In this document: one piece after another, positions 16,118-25,737 of the stretch | How the letters are laid out: each line of letters starts with the position of its first letter | Position numbering within the stretch: position 1 is the stretch's first letter | From: UBA11524 sp963617205 | GTDB taxonomy: Bacteria; Bacillota; Clostridia; Christensenellales; Aristaeellaceae | NCBI GenBank assembly: GCA_963617205.1 | Contig: CAVEOA010000022.1 | Span: 1 to 36,830 of the forward strand | Reading direction: 5' to 3' | DNA length: 36,830 nt | The notes under the pieces: model-generated | Databases searched by the model: none | Told to the model about the DNA's origin: nothing | What the model saw: only the letters and a program-made list of their open reading frames with translations | Position numbers and translations under genes: made by a program

Positions 16118-17038
16118 TCACCCCTCTTCGCTGTCCGGGTAACGCAATGTCATGGTCATGCCATCCGTTGCGCACTGTGTTTCCGGAAAGATTGCCTGCG
16201 CATTCGGCAGGAACTCCTCCGGCGTCTCCATCGAGGTGGAAAAATGCGTCAGCAGCAGTCGTTTCGTGCCGGCATCCCGCGCCAGCGCCGCCGCCTCCCG
16301 AAAAAGCATATGGTGATTCTTGTACGCAAGCGACAGCTTTTCCTCCGCGCCATACATGCCTTCCAGAATCATCAGGTCGCTCTCCTGACCAAGGCGCACG
16401 ATTGCCGGAACAGGGCGCGTGTCGGTCGCATACAGGAACTTGATGCCCTTTCTCGGCGCACCGAGCACCTGACTCGGCTCATACGTCACGCCGTCAAGCT
16501 CTGCCTTTTGCCCCTGCTGCAAAATCCGCCAGATTTTCAGTGGGACATTCTGTGTCCGCGCGCGCACAGGGTCAAACAGCGCCGGACGTGCAAGCGAAAA
16601 CTGATACCCGAGGCACGGCATCTCATGACGCAGTGCAAATGGCGTAATCTCCAGCCCTGCGGCGGAAAACGGCAACAAATCGTCCGTGATTTCATGGAGT
16701 ACAATCGGATATGACAGCACCGGCGCAATAACTCGCAGACCGTTCACAATCCGCTCAAGCCCAACCGGACCGTAGATGTGCAGCGGCTCCGTTCTGCCTG
16801 CCTTCGTAATAGCAAGCAGTATGCCCGGCAATCCCGAGCAATGGTCGGCATGATAGTGCGTCAGCAGCAGCGCGTCAATTCGCAGCATGCCCCATGACAG
16901 CTTCTGCACTGCAATCTGCGTGCCCTCGCCGCAGTCCACCAGCAGCGCTCTGCCGTTCACGCGCACATAGAGGCTTGCCAGCGCACGCTCCGGCAGCGGC
17001 ATTGTCCCGCCTGTTCCAAGGATGCATAAATCAATCAC
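16118..17038 (-). CDS. rnz: Ribonuclease Z (tRNA 3' processing)
   Basis: This 306-residue metallo-beta-lactamase-fold protein has the RNase Z signature. It starts with L-G-T-G-G-T, then V-D-C-G-E-G-T-Q, the zinc motif H-Y-H-A-D-H (H61, H63, D65, H66), I-Y-G-P, L-Y-A-T-D-T-R with the bridging Asp, and L-L-T-H-F-S at the last His. Length fits the short bacterial form. It cuts the 3' trailer from tRNA precursors. The start was set to GTG 17038, because AAAGGAGGT lies 6 bases upstream; ATG 17056 is part of that ribosome site. The UDG gene follows by 6 bases and trpS lies upstream in the same direction. Confidence 0.93.
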   Translation of the reverse strand: MIDLCILGTGGTMPLPERALASLYVRVNGRALLVDCGEGTQIAVQKLSWGMLRIDALLLTHYHADHCSGLPGILLAITKAGRTEPLHIYGPVGLERIVNGLRVIAPVLSYPIVLHEITDDLLPFSAAGLEITPFALRHEMPCLGYQFSLARPALFDPVRARTQNVPLKIWRILQQGQKAELDGVTYEPSQVLGAPRKGIKFLYATDTRPVPAIVRLGQESDLMILEGMYGAEEKLSLAYKNHHMLFREAAALARDAGTKRLLLTHFSTSMETPEEFLPNAQAIFPETQCATDGMTMTLRYPDSEEG

Positions 17039-17138
17039 CGGCACACCTCCTTTCACCCATTCTTGCCGAATAACCCCGTTAAATTATTCTACGCGCACTC
17101 CGAAAACTCCTGCCTGATTTGCCGCATGAACGCAAATA

Positions 17139-17170
17139 CGGCTCCCCTGCCTCATTGGGCACGGGAGCCG
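17139..17170 (-). terminator. Intrinsic terminator after trpS
   Basis: An 8-bp stem (CGGCTCCC at 17139-17146, GGGAGCCG at 17163-17170) encloses a 16-base loop. On the minus strand it is followed by TATTTGCGTT, a weak T-rich tail. It lies 13 bases after the trpS stop. Confidence 0.65.
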
Positions 17171-17182
17171 CACTGTATGCAA

Positions 17183-18220
17183 TTATCCTCTCGCTGCAAA
17201 GCCGATCTTTTTCTGCACCTTCCGCAGTGTCTTGTTCGCCATATACGCTGCCTTCTGCGCATTCTGGTCCAGCAGCCCCTGCAGATACGCCTTGTCGGCA
17301 ATCAGCCGCTTGTATTCCGCCTGAAGCGGCGACAGTGCTGCAATCACGCAATCTGCGGTCATTGTCTTCAGCTCGCCGTAGCCCTTGCCGCTCATGTCCG
17401 CCGCAATCTGCTCCACATCGCCTGCGCCCAGTGCGCTCATGATGCTCAGCAGGTTGCTGATGCCGGGCTTGTTTTCCGGATCGAAGCGGATTTCGCCGTC
17501 GGAGTCCGTTACGGCGCGCTTAATCTTGCGCCGGATGGTGTCCGGATCATCAAGCAGCGCGATGAACGTTTCCTCGGGGTCGGATTTGGACATCTTGCGC
17601 GTCGGCTCCTGCAGGCTCATCACCTTCGCACCGACCTTCGGGATATACCCTTCGGGGATGGTAAACACATTGCCGTAGATGCCGTTAAAGCGCATCGCAA
17701 TGTCACGGCAGATTTCCAGATGCTGCCGCTGATCGACGCCGACCGGCACGAGGTTCGTCTGATACAGCAGGATGTCCGCCGCCATCAGCACCGGATAGGC
17801 AAACAGGCCGACATTGATGTTGTCCGCATGCTTTGCGCACTTATCCTTGTACTGCGTCATGCGGCTCATCTCGCCCATGTACGTGTAGCAATTAAGAATC
17901 CACGCCAGCTCCGCATGGGCAGACACATGGCTCTGGCAGTAAATGAGCGACTTTTCCGGGTCGATGCCGCTCGCAAGATAAATGGCGGCAAGCTCCATGC
18001 AGCGGCGGCGCAGGTCAGCCGGATTCTGCCGGACGGTGATCGCGTGCATATCGACGATGGAATAAATGCAGTCATATTCATCCTGCAGCTTCGAGAAGTT
18101 GCGAAGTGCGCCGATGTAGTTGCCCAGCGTCAGCGTGCCGGATGGCTGAATGCCGGAAAAAATAACGGGCTTCTTGACGGGCTTCTGTTCCGTCTGCTGG
18201 AGTGCTTCCTGTTCAGTCAT
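17183..18220 (-). CDS. trpS: Tryptophanyl-tRNA synthetase
   Basis: This 345-residue class I synthetase has the TrpRS signature: S-G-I-Q-P-S-G-T-L-T-L-G-N-Y at residues 22-35 (the HIGH region) and K-M-S-K-S in the expected place after L-Q-E-P-T-R. Other matches are D-x-H-A-I-T-V and A-D-I-L-L-Y-Q-T-N-L-V-P-V-G-x-D-Q-x-Q-H, typical of TrpRS. Length is usual plus about 18 extra N-terminal Gln/Lys/Pro-rich residues. The ATG at 18220 follows AGAGGGG by 7 bases. A clear promoter lies 28-56 bases upstream, leaving no room for a T-box, unlike thrS in this window. Confidence 0.97.
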   Translation of the reverse strand: MTEQEALQQTEQKPVKKPVIFSGIQPSGTLTLGNYIGALRNFSKLQDEYDCIYSIVDMHAITVRQNPADLRRRCMELAAIYLASGIDPEKSLIYCQSHVSAHAELAWILNCYTYMGEMSRMTQYKDKCAKHADNINVGLFAYPVLMAADILLYQTNLVPVGVDQRQHLEICRDIAMRFNGIYGNVFTIPEGYIPKVGAKVMSLQEPTRKMSKSDPEETFIALLDDPDTIRRKIKRAVTDSDGEIRFDPENKPGISNLLSIMSALGAGDVEQIAADMSGKGYGELKTMTADCVIAALSPLQAEYKRLIADKAYLQGLLDQNAQKAAYMANKTLRKVQKKIGFAARG

Positions 18221-18247
18221 GATGATTCCCCTCTTTCAATGGAAATA

Positions 18248-18276
18248 ATCATATCACACTTTCATACGCATTGCAA
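18248..18276 (-). promoter_or_regulatory. Promoter of trpS
   Basis: The minus strand reads TTGCAA (18276-18271), a 17-base spacer and TATGAT (18253-18248). The predicted leader is only about 20 bases. It shares the divergent region with the XRE-cupin/pot promoter. Confidence 0.65.
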
Positions 18277-18304
18277 GCAAAAAAATAAAAAGCTTGTAAA
18301 CCAC

Positions 18305-18333
18305 TTGACAATCGGTCATAAATATGATTTAAT
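18305..18333 (+). promoter_or_regulatory. Promoter of the XRE-cupin/pot operon
   Basis: TTGACA (18305-18310), a 17-base spacer and TTTAAT (18328-18333). The start is predicted near 18340, so the mRNA would begin just before the inverted repeats at 18343-18431. Confidence 0.6.
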
Positions 18334-18342
18334 ACTTCTCGC

Positions 18343-18431
18343 TTTCAGGTTTAGTTTTGCTAAACCTGTTTTTCAGGCAATTCGGTTTAGTGGCGCTGAA
18401 CTTTGTGCTTATTGCTACTGAAAGTTTCAGG
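18343..18431 (+). promoter_or_regulatory. Repeat-rich leader: hairpin and TTTCAGG copies, probable operator or attenuator
   Basis: A perfect 9-bp inverted repeat (CAGGTTTAG, loop of 5, CTAAACCTG; 18346-18368) is followed directly by five T, like an intrinsic terminator inside the leader. TTTCAGG occurs three times (18343, 18371, 18425) and GGTTTAG twice (18348, 18384). CTGAAAGTTTCAG at 18418-18430 is a 13-base palindrome touching the ribosome site of the regulator gene. The layout suggests autoregulation by the XRE-cupin protein, attenuation, or both. Confidence 0.5.
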
Positions 18432-18446
18432 AAAGGAGCACCCCGC

Positions 18447-18986
18447 ATGGATATCGGTGAAAAGCTGCGTCTGCTCAGGATTCGCCGCGGTTTGACGCAG
18501 GAGGATTTAGCGGATCGCTGCGAATTGAGCAAGGGCTTCATATCGCAGGTCGAGCGCAACCTCGCCTCGCCGTCCATTGAGTCGCTGATGGATATGCTGG
18601 AATGTCTCGGCTCAAGCCTGAGCCAGTTTTTCAGCGAGGACAAGGACGAAAAAACCGTCTTCACGCCGCAGGACATGTTCGTCAAGGAGGATGAGCAGCT
18701 CTGCGGGCGTATCACGTGGCTCGTGCCGGACGCGCAGAAGAACACCATGGAGCCCATTCTTGTCGAGCTTGGCGAAAACGGGCGCAGCTATGAGCTGCCG
18801 CCGCATCAGGGCGAGGAATTCGGCTATGTGCTTTCCGGCAGCATCTTCCTCATCGACGGTGAAACGAAGACGCGCGTCCGTGCAGGCAGCAGCTTCTGCC
18901 TCCATCCGCATGAAACGCATTATCTCCTGAATGCCGGCAAATCAACCGCGAAGGTGCTTTGGATTTCAACGCCGCCTTCGTTCTGA
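18447..18986 (+). CDS. XRE-family regulator with C-terminal cupin (PuuR-like)
   Basis: This 179-residue protein has an N-terminal helix-turn-helix at about residues 4-60 (L-R-R-G-L-T-Q-E-D-L-A style, then S-K-G-F-I-S-Q-V-E-R and S-P-S-I-E-S-L) and a cupin_2 barrel at about 105-175 (P-H-Q-G-E-E-F-G-Y-V-L-S-G with the metal-type His/Glu residues, and H-P-H-E-T-H). This architecture is common in regulators of polyamine and amino-acid genes, where the cupin senses the ligand. The potABCD genes start 74 bases downstream, so it is very probably their regulator; the effector (putrescine or spermidine) is inferred. The ATG at 18447 lies 8 bases after AAAGGAG; the longer frame from 18357 would run through the hairpin leader and is rejected. 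Confidence 0.88.
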   Translation: MDIGEKLRLLRIRRGLTQEDLADRCELSKGFISQVERNLASPSIESLMDMLECLGSSLSQFFSEDKDEKTVFTPQDMFVKEDEQLCGRITWLVPDAQKNTMEPILVELGENGRSYELPPHQGEEFGYVLSGSIFLIDGETKTRVRAGSSFCLHPHETHYLLNAGKSTAKVLWISTPPSF

Positions 18987-19060
18987 TAAGGGCGCATTCG
19001 TCCCTTAACCTCTTTGCATTCTGTATTGATTGATCATTCATTGGGAAGGAAGTGCTCCGC

Positions 19061-20143
19061 ATGGTGGAAAAGGAACATTTGATTGACCTGATCGGCATCT
19101 CGAAGGAGTATGACGGCGTCAAGGTGCTCAAGGATATCAACCTCTATATCCGCAAGAAGGAATTCATCACCCTTCTCGGACCGTCCGGCTGCGGCAAAAC
19201 CACGACGCTGCGCATTATCGGCGGCTTTGAAACGCCTGATGAAGGGCAGCTGCTTTTCGACGGTCAGGACATTGCCGGGCTTCCGCCTTACAAGCGCCGC
19301 GTCAATACCGTCTTCCAGAAATACGCGCTGTTCCCGCACCTGAACGTGCACGACAACATCGCTTTCGGGCTCAAAATCAAGAAGCTGCCCAAGAAGCTGA
19401 TTGAGGAAAAGGTCGCGCAGATGCTCGAGCTCGTCAACCTGAAGGGTTACGAGAAGCGTCACGTTGATGCGCTCTCCGGCGGTCAGCAGCAGCGTGTTGC
19501 CATCGCGCGCAGCCTCGTCAATGAGCCCGAGGTGCTCCTGCTCGATGAGCCGCTCGGCGCGCTTGACTTTAAGCTCCGCAAGGAAATGCAGCTTGAGCTG
19601 AAGTCCATGCAGCAGCGCCTTGGCATCACGTTCGTCTTCGTCACCCATGATCAGGAGGAAGCGCTGACCATGTCCGACACCATCGTCGTGATGAAGGACG
19701 GCGCCATTCAGCAAATCGGCGATCCCAAGACCATCTACGACGAGCCTGCCAACGCCTTTGTCGCGGACTTCATCGGTGAAAGCAACCTGCTTCGCGGCAC
19801 AATGATCCGCGATGAGCTGGTTGAGTTTGCCGGCAACGCGTTCCCCTGCGTTGACTTCGGCTTCGGCGAAAACGCGCCTGTCGATGTGGTCATCCGTCCT
19901 GAGGACATTATGCTGGTCGGCGAGGATGTCGGGCAGATGGTCGGCACGATTAAGAGCGTGCTGTTCAAGGGCGTGCATTACGAGATGATGATTGACACCG
20001 GCGCATACACCTTCAAGGTACATTCCACCACCATGCAGCCGCAGGGCAGCCGCGTCGGGCTGAATATCGTCCCCTTCAACATTCACATCATGAAGTGTCT
20101 GCCGGTGGAGGAATCCTCGCCCGCACCGGAGGAGGAGGATTGA
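19061..20143 (+). CDS. potA: Spermidine/putrescine ABC transporter ATPase PotA
   Basis: This 360-residue ATPase has Walker A G-P-S-G-C-G-K-T at residues 40-47, the Q-loop (F-Q-K-Y-A-L-F-P-H), signature L-S-G-G-Q-Q-Q-R, Walker B L-L-L-D-E-P-L-G-A-L-D and the H-loop (V-T-H-D-Q-E-E-A). A C-terminal TOBE domain (about 245-345; V-I-R-P-E-D) marks the PotA/CysA/MalK class, and the neighbours fix it as polyamine uptake. The ATG at 19061 lies 10 bases after GGAAGGA; GTG 19052 is too close to that site. PotB begins one base after the stop codon. Confidence 0.95.
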   Translation: MVEKEHLIDLIGISKEYDGVKVLKDINLYIRKKEFITLLGPSGCGKTTTLRIIGGFETPDEGQLLFDGQDIAGLPPYKRRVNTVFQKYALFPHLNVHDNIAFGLKIKKLPKKLIEEKVAQMLELVNLKGYEKRHVDALSGGQQQRVAIARSLVNEPEVLLLDEPLGALDFKLRKEMQLELKSMQQRLGITFVFVTHDQEEALTMSDTIVVMKDGAIQQIGDPKTIYDEPANAFVADFIGESNLLRGTMIRDELVEFAGNAFPCVDFGFGENAPVDVVIRPEDIMLVGEDVGQMVGTIKSVLFKGVHYEMMIDTGAYTFKVHSTTMQPQGSRVGLNIVPFNIHIMKCLPVEESSPAPEEED

Positions 20144-20144
20144 C

Positions 20145-21137
20145 ATGCTTTCAAACCTGTCGCTCCCCTGGTGGGCGATTGCGCTGATGATTGCCGGACT
20201 TGGCGTCTTCATCGCGCTGGTTGCCGTCACCATCCACCGCAACCGCGGCATGCACCGCTCACTGTTCGCCTCGCCTTACGCGCTGTGGATGATGATTTTC
20301 ACCGTCATTCCGGTCATCCTCATCGGCTATTACGCCTTTACGGATTCAAGCGGCGCTTTCACGCTGGATAACTTCCGCAGCTTCTGGGATTCCAACTACG
20401 AAACGAACAAAATCATCCTCGATGCCATGGGAGATGCCGGTCAGGATTATGTCACGCGCGGCACGGTCAATGTCGATACGCTGCTGTATTCGCTGTGGAT
20501 GGCGTTTAAGTGCACGCTGATCTGCCTCGTGCTGGGCTATCCCGCGGCGCTCATCATGGCAGACCGCAACATGAAGCTCGGTCCGACGCTCGTTGTGCTG
20601 TTCATCATCCCGATGTGGATGAACTTCCTGCTTCGCACCATCGCGTGGATGAGCCTGCTGGAGGATAACGGCCTGATTAACACGATGCTGAAAGCGCTCG
20701 GCTTTAACAGCGTGCAGCTGATGTACAATTCCAGTGCTGTGCTGCTCGGCATGGTCTATAACTTTCTGCCGTTCATGGTCTTCCCGATTTACACGCTGCT
20801 GAGCAAGATGGATCACCGTTTGTCCGAGGCAGCTGCGGATCTGGGCTGCAACGGCTGGCAAACGCTGTTGAAGGTAACGATGCCGCTGTCCATTCCAGGC
20901 GTCGTCAGCGGCATTACGATGGTGTTCATGCCTTCCGTCACGACGTTCTTCATTCCGCGCGTGCTCGGCGGCGGCAACACCATGATGTTCGGCGACCTGA
21001 TTGAATCAAAATTCCTCACCGAGGGCAACTGGAACGTCGGTTCGGCGCTGTCGCTGATTATGATGCTGCTGATTCTCGTTTCGCTGTCCATCCTGCGCAA
21101 GGCAGACCCCAACAATGAAGGAGGCGGCATCGCATGA
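20145..21137 (+). CDS. potB: Polyamine ABC transporter permease PotB
   Basis: This 330-residue permease has the binding-protein-dependent transport domain. The EAA-type loop reads E-A-A-A-D-L-G-C-N-G-W-Q-T-L-L-K-V-T-M-P-L near residues 225-245. It has the W-M-N-F-L-L-R-T motif typical of PotB. An extra hydrophobic helix (about 8-30) and a short basic linker precede the usual start region (S-P-Y-A-L-W-M). Canonical PotB is about 280 residues, so this copy has roughly 35 added N-terminal residues and probably seven membrane segments. The start is secure: the potA stop and a GAGGAGG site precede it directly. It overlaps potC by four bases (ATGA). Confidence 0.93.
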   Translation: MLSNLSLPWWAIALMIAGLGVFIALVAVTIHRNRGMHRSLFASPYALWMMIFTVIPVILIGYYAFTDSSGAFTLDNFRSFWDSNYETNKIILDAMGDAGQDYVTRGTVNVDTLLYSLWMAFKCTLICLVLGYPAALIMADRNMKLGPTLVVLFIIPMWMNFLLRTIAWMSLLEDNGLINTMLKALGFNSVQLMYNSSAVLLGMVYNFLPFMVFPIYTLLSKMDHRLSEAAADLGCNGWQTLLKVTMPLSIPGVVSGITMVFMPSVTTFFIPRVLGGGNTMMFGDLIESKFLTEGNWNVGSALSLIMMLLILVSLSILRKADPNNEGGGIA

Positions 21138-21904
21138 GGAAAGCCATCAAGCGCATCTATCTTGCTTTGATCCTGATCTTCCTTTATCTGCCGATTGTCG
21201 TGCTGATTGTGCAGAGCTTCAACGCCGGCAAGAGCCGCGCAAAATGGGAGGGCTTCTCCTTCCGTTGGTACATCGAGTTGTTCCAGGATTCGCGCATCAT
21301 GAACGCGCTGACCGTCACCATTACCATCGCGCTGCTCGCCATGGTCGCCTCAACCATCCTCGGCACATTGGCAGCCATTGGCATCCACGCCATGAAGAAG
21401 CGTCCGCAGGCATTCATGATGACGCTGACGAACCTGCCGAACACCATGCCCGATATCGTCACCGGCATCAGCCTGATGCTGCTTTTCCTCTTTACGAAGG
21501 TGGAGCGCGGCTACGTCACGATGCTCCTGGCGCATATCACCTTCGATACGCCTTACGTCATCCTGTCCGTGCTGCCAAAGCTCAAGCAGATGAACCGGCA
21601 CACGTATGAGGCGGCGCTTGACCTCGGTGCAACGCCCATCTACGCGCTCTTCCACGTCATCATTCCCGAATGCATGCCCGGCATCATTACCGGCGCGATG
21701 CTGGCGTTTACCCTCTCGCTGGACGACTTCACCATCAGCTACTTCACGACCTCGCCGCTGGTGCAGAATCTGTCCACACTGATTTACTCCGCTGCCCGCC
21801 GCGGCATCGAGCCGACGCTTAACGCGCTGTCGGCACTCATGTTCGTCGCTCTGCTGGTGCTGCTGTTGATTGTCAACCGCCGCACCGCATCGAATAATGA
21901 CTAA
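21134..21904 (+). CDS. potC: Polyamine ABC transporter permease PotC
   Basis: This 256-residue permease has six predicted membrane helices and the EAA loop E-A-A-L-D-L-G-A-T-P-I-Y-A-L-F-H-V-I-I-P near residues 157-176. It carries PotC landmarks such as the N-terminal I-V-V-L-I-V-Q-S-F-N, W-Y-I-E-L-F, and S-L-D-D-F-T-I-S-Y-F close to the C-terminus. It pairs with PotB in the membrane pore. The ATG overlaps the potB stop codon, with AAGGAGG 11 bases upstream, so translation is coupled. Confidence 0.95.
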   Translation: MRKAIKRIYLALILIFLYLPIVVLIVQSFNAGKSRAKWEGFSFRWYIELFQDSRIMNALTVTITIALLAMVASTILGTLAAIGIHAMKKRPQAFMMTLTNLPNTMPDIVTGISLMLLFLFTKVERGYVTMLLAHITFDTPYVILSVLPKLKQMNRHTYEAALDLGATPIYALFHVIIPECMPGIITGAMLAFTLSLDDFTISYFTTSPLVQNLSTLIYSAARRGIEPTLNALSALMFVALLVLLLIVNRRTASNND

Positions 21905-21937
21905 TCCCCCACTATATTTTAAGGAGGAACATCTCTG

Positions 21938-22984
21938 ATGAAAAAGCTGCTTTCCCTGCTGATGCTCCTGTGCCTGACGCTGACCCTCGCTCCCGCTGCC
22001 CTTGCAGACGGCGGTGTCGTCAACGTCTTTAACTGGGAGGACTACATCGCGCCCGAGGTCCTGACCCTCTTCACCGAAGAGACGGGCATCAAGGTCAACT
22101 ACATGTGCTTCACCACGAATGAGGACATGATTGTGCAGGTCGAGGCGAATCCCGGCGCGTTCGATGTCTGCTTCCCGTCCGACTACATCATCGAGCGCAT
22201 GGTCGCAAAGGATCTGCTGGCGGAGATTAACTTCGACAACATCCCGAACTACGATCAGATCATCGATACGCTCCTCAGCCCGGATTACGACCCGGACAAC
22301 AAGTATTCCGTGCCGTATATGTGGGGCACGGTCGGCATCCTCTACAACAAGGACATGATTCCCGACCCTGTGCAGTCCTGGTCGATTCTGTGGGACACGC
22401 AGTATCAGAAGAACGTGTTCATGCTTGACTCCTACCGCGACTCCATCGGCATCACGCTCAAGTATCTGGGTTACTCCATGAACAGTCGCGAGGTGCCGCA
22501 GCTGATGGAGGCGAAGAACAAGCTGATTGAGCAGAAGACCTCCGGCGTTGTCAAGGCGTATCAGGTGGACGAAACGAAGGACAAGATGGTCGCCGGCGAA
22601 GCCGCGCTCGCGCTGATGTGGTCCGGCGACGCACAGTATGCCATCGACCTGAACGATCATCTGGATTACTTCGTGCCGGAGGAAGGCTCCAACATCTGGG
22701 TGGACGGCGCTGTCATCCTCAAGGACGCCAAGAACAAGGAGAACGCAGAGGCATTCATCAACTTCCTCTGCCGTCCTGACATCGCGCAGATGAACTGCGA
22801 ATACATCTGGTACTCCTCCCCCAACAAGGGTGCCATTGAGCTCATGGGCGAGGAATACGAGAACAACCACGTGCTGAATCCCTCTCAGGAGGTTCGTGAC
22901 CGCTGCGAATTCTTCCACGACATCGACGACACCTTCCGCACGATTTACGAATCCCTCTGGCTGGAAATCAAGAACACGAAGTAA
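21938..22984 (+). CDS. potD: Polyamine-binding protein PotD, without lipobox
   Basis: This 348-residue periplasmic-type binding protein has the PotD/PotF pattern: V-F-N-W-E-D-Y-I at about residues 29-36, D-V-C-F-P-S-D-Y, P-Y-M-W-G-T-V-G-I-L-Y-N, and W-S-I-L-W-D. The conserved acidic and aromatic residues that hold polyamines appear present. The signal peptide (M-K-K, hydrophobic core, A-L-A-D) looks like a signal peptidase I substrate, with the cut near residue 23. No Leu-x-Ala/Gly-Cys lipobox exists at its end, whereas Gram-positive binding proteins are normally lipoproteins. The start has AAGGAGG upstream. A 33-base gap separates it from potC and the SGNH gene follows 12 bases later. Confidence 0.93.
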   Translation: MKKLLSLLMLLCLTLTLAPAALADGGVVNVFNWEDYIAPEVLTLFTEETGIKVNYMCFTTNEDMIVQVEANPGAFDVCFPSDYIIERMVAKDLLAEINFDNIPNYDQIIDTLLSPDYDPDNKYSVPYMWGTVGILYNKDMIPDPVQSWSILWDTQYQKNVFMLDSYRDSIGITLKYLGYSMNSREVPQLMEAKNKLIEQKTSGVVKAYQVDETKDKMVAGEAALALMWSGDAQYAIDLNDHLDYFVPEEGSNIWVDGAVILKDAKNKENAEAFINFLCRPDIAQMNCEYIWYSSPNKGAIELMGEEYENNHVLNPSQEVRDRCEFFHDIDDTFRTIYESLWLEIKNTK

Positions 22985-22996
22985 GGCGCTTGCATC

Positions 22997-23635
22997 ATGA
23001 AAAACATATTGTGCTTCGGCGACAGCAACACCTGGGGCTTCACGCCCGGCACATGCCGCCGCTATGATGAGCATACCCGCTGGACAGGCGTGCTGGCGGA
23101 CACGCTCGGCGATGGCTGGCGCATCCATGAGAACGGTCAAAGCGGGCGTACGACCGTCTTTCCGTCGCCTGCTAAAGGCTTCATGACCGGTCTTGGCGCG
23201 CTGCCCTATGCGCTCGATACGCTCCGTCCGCTCGATGCCATTGTCATCATGCTTGGCACGAACGACCTGAAGGAGCACTCCGCACAGAGCAGCGTCGACG
23301 GCATCGGGTGCCTCATCCGTACCATCCAGACGTTCGACCAGCTCTATCCTGCCAGCGAGCCCCTTTTCCACGATAGCAAAATGCGCATTCTTGTGCTGAC
23401 GCCGCCTGAAATCGGCGATTGCGTTGCCGAATGGGACACGCTGCACGGCAAGGGCGATGAATCGCGCAAATTTCCCTTGCAGCTCAAGGGGCTGTGCGAC
23501 TGGCTCAAGGTCGATTTGCTCAACACGCAGGAAATCGTCAAGCCGTCTGATATTGACGGGATTCACCTGATGCCGGAGGAGCACAGAAAGCTCGGTCTCG
23601 CCGTGGCAGATAAGCTGCTGGAAATGATGAATTGA
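22997..23635 (+). CDS. SGNH/GDSL-family hydrolase
   Basis: This 212-residue protein has the four SGNH blocks: F-G-D-S-N with nucleophile S10, block II with N-G-Q-S-G-R-T near 46-52, G-T-N-D at 87-90, and D-G-I-H with D187 and H190 as the other catalytic residues. There is no signal peptide, so it should be a cytosolic esterase, thioesterase or arylesterase. The substrate cannot be named. It begins 12 bases after potD with no terminator between them and is probably the last gene of the pot operon; a link to polyamine metabolism such as deacylation of acyl-polyamines is only a guess. Confidence 0.88.
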   Translation: MKNILCFGDSNTWGFTPGTCRRYDEHTRWTGVLADTLGDGWRIHENGQSGRTTVFPSPAKGFMTGLGALPYALDTLRPLDAIVIMLGTNDLKEHSAQSSVDGIGCLIRTIQTFDQLYPASEPLFHDSKMRILVLTPPEIGDCVAEWDTLHGKGDESRKFPLQLKGLCDWLKVDLLNTQEIVKPSDIDGIHLMPEEHRKLGLAVADKLLEMMN

Positions 23636-23638
23636 CGC

Positions 23639-23667
23639 TTGACAAGTCGCGGCGAATGGGCTATACT
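23639..23667 (+). promoter_or_regulatory. Promoter of thrS
   Basis: TTGACA (23639-23644), a 17-base spacer and TATACT (23662-23667), starting right after the SGNH hydrolase stop codon. This predicts a leader of about 240 bases before thrS. Confidence 0.75.
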
Positions 23668-23673
23668 TTGTCC

Positions 23674-23883
23674 TGTACGAAATGACGAAGAAGAGTAGCC
23701 TGTCAGACGATCTTCAGAGAGGCGCGGTTGGTGAAAAGCGCTGATCCGGCGGCAGAGGAAAACCACCTTCCGATCGCACCGTGTGCTGCACGATACCGCG
23801 GCAAAGAGAACCAATCAGGGTGGAACCACGGGCTGATAATCATCGCTCGTCCCTTACAGCAACGCAGGGGACGGGCGTTTTTT
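23674..23883 (+). promoter_or_regulatory. T-box leader of thrS
   Basis: The conserved T-box AGGGTGGAACCACG is at 23817-23830. An AGTA motif near 23694 and an AGAGAG run near 23716-23721 fit Stem I. The segment with AAACCACC at 23760-23767 fits a specifier loop with ACC (Thr) at about 23762-23764; that placement is inferred by eye. An intrinsic terminator (CGCTCGTCCC at 23844-23853, GGGACGGGCG at 23868-23877, then six T) follows, and the T-box would pair in the alternative antiterminator. Uncharged tRNA-Thr should allow read-through into thrS. Confidence 0.9.
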
Positions 23884-23916
23884 CGTCCCAAACAACTTCA
23901 AGCAGGAGGAAAAAGC

Positions 23917-25680
<1,764 letters not shown>

Positions 25681-25685
25681 AGAAT

Positions 25686-25737
25686 AACAACAGGCGAGCA
25701 GAACGGTTGATGCCGTTAACTGCTCGCCTGTTGTTTT
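25686..25737. terminator. Bidirectional terminator between thrS and the DUF4340 gene
   Basis: A 16-bp perfect stem (25686-25701 with 25720-25735; AACAACAGGCGAGCAG and its complement) is followed by TTTT on + and by TTGTTATTC on -. It overlaps the stop codon of the converging DUF4340 gene by two bases and should end both transcripts. Confidence 0.9.

Noticed and set aside
18357..18446. N-terminal extension of the XRE-cupin regulator by 30 residues
   Set aside because: It begins in the hairpin leader with no ribosome site; the HTH starts right at the ATG 18447.
18987..19007. TAAGGG/CCCTTA inverted repeat between the regulator and potA
   Set aside because: Only a six-pair stem without a T run directly after it; not enough to call a terminator, and the genes seem to form one operon.
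21350..23584. A 744-residue - strand open frame opposite potC, potD and the SGNH gene
   Set aside because: The + strand genes have full motifs, ribosome sites and operon spacing; the antisense frame is a by-product of biased third positions.
23728..23916. N-terminal extension of ThrRS by 63 residues
   Set aside because: It runs through the T-box and terminator, and the residues do not resemble a TGS domain. ATG 23917 has a proper ribosome site.
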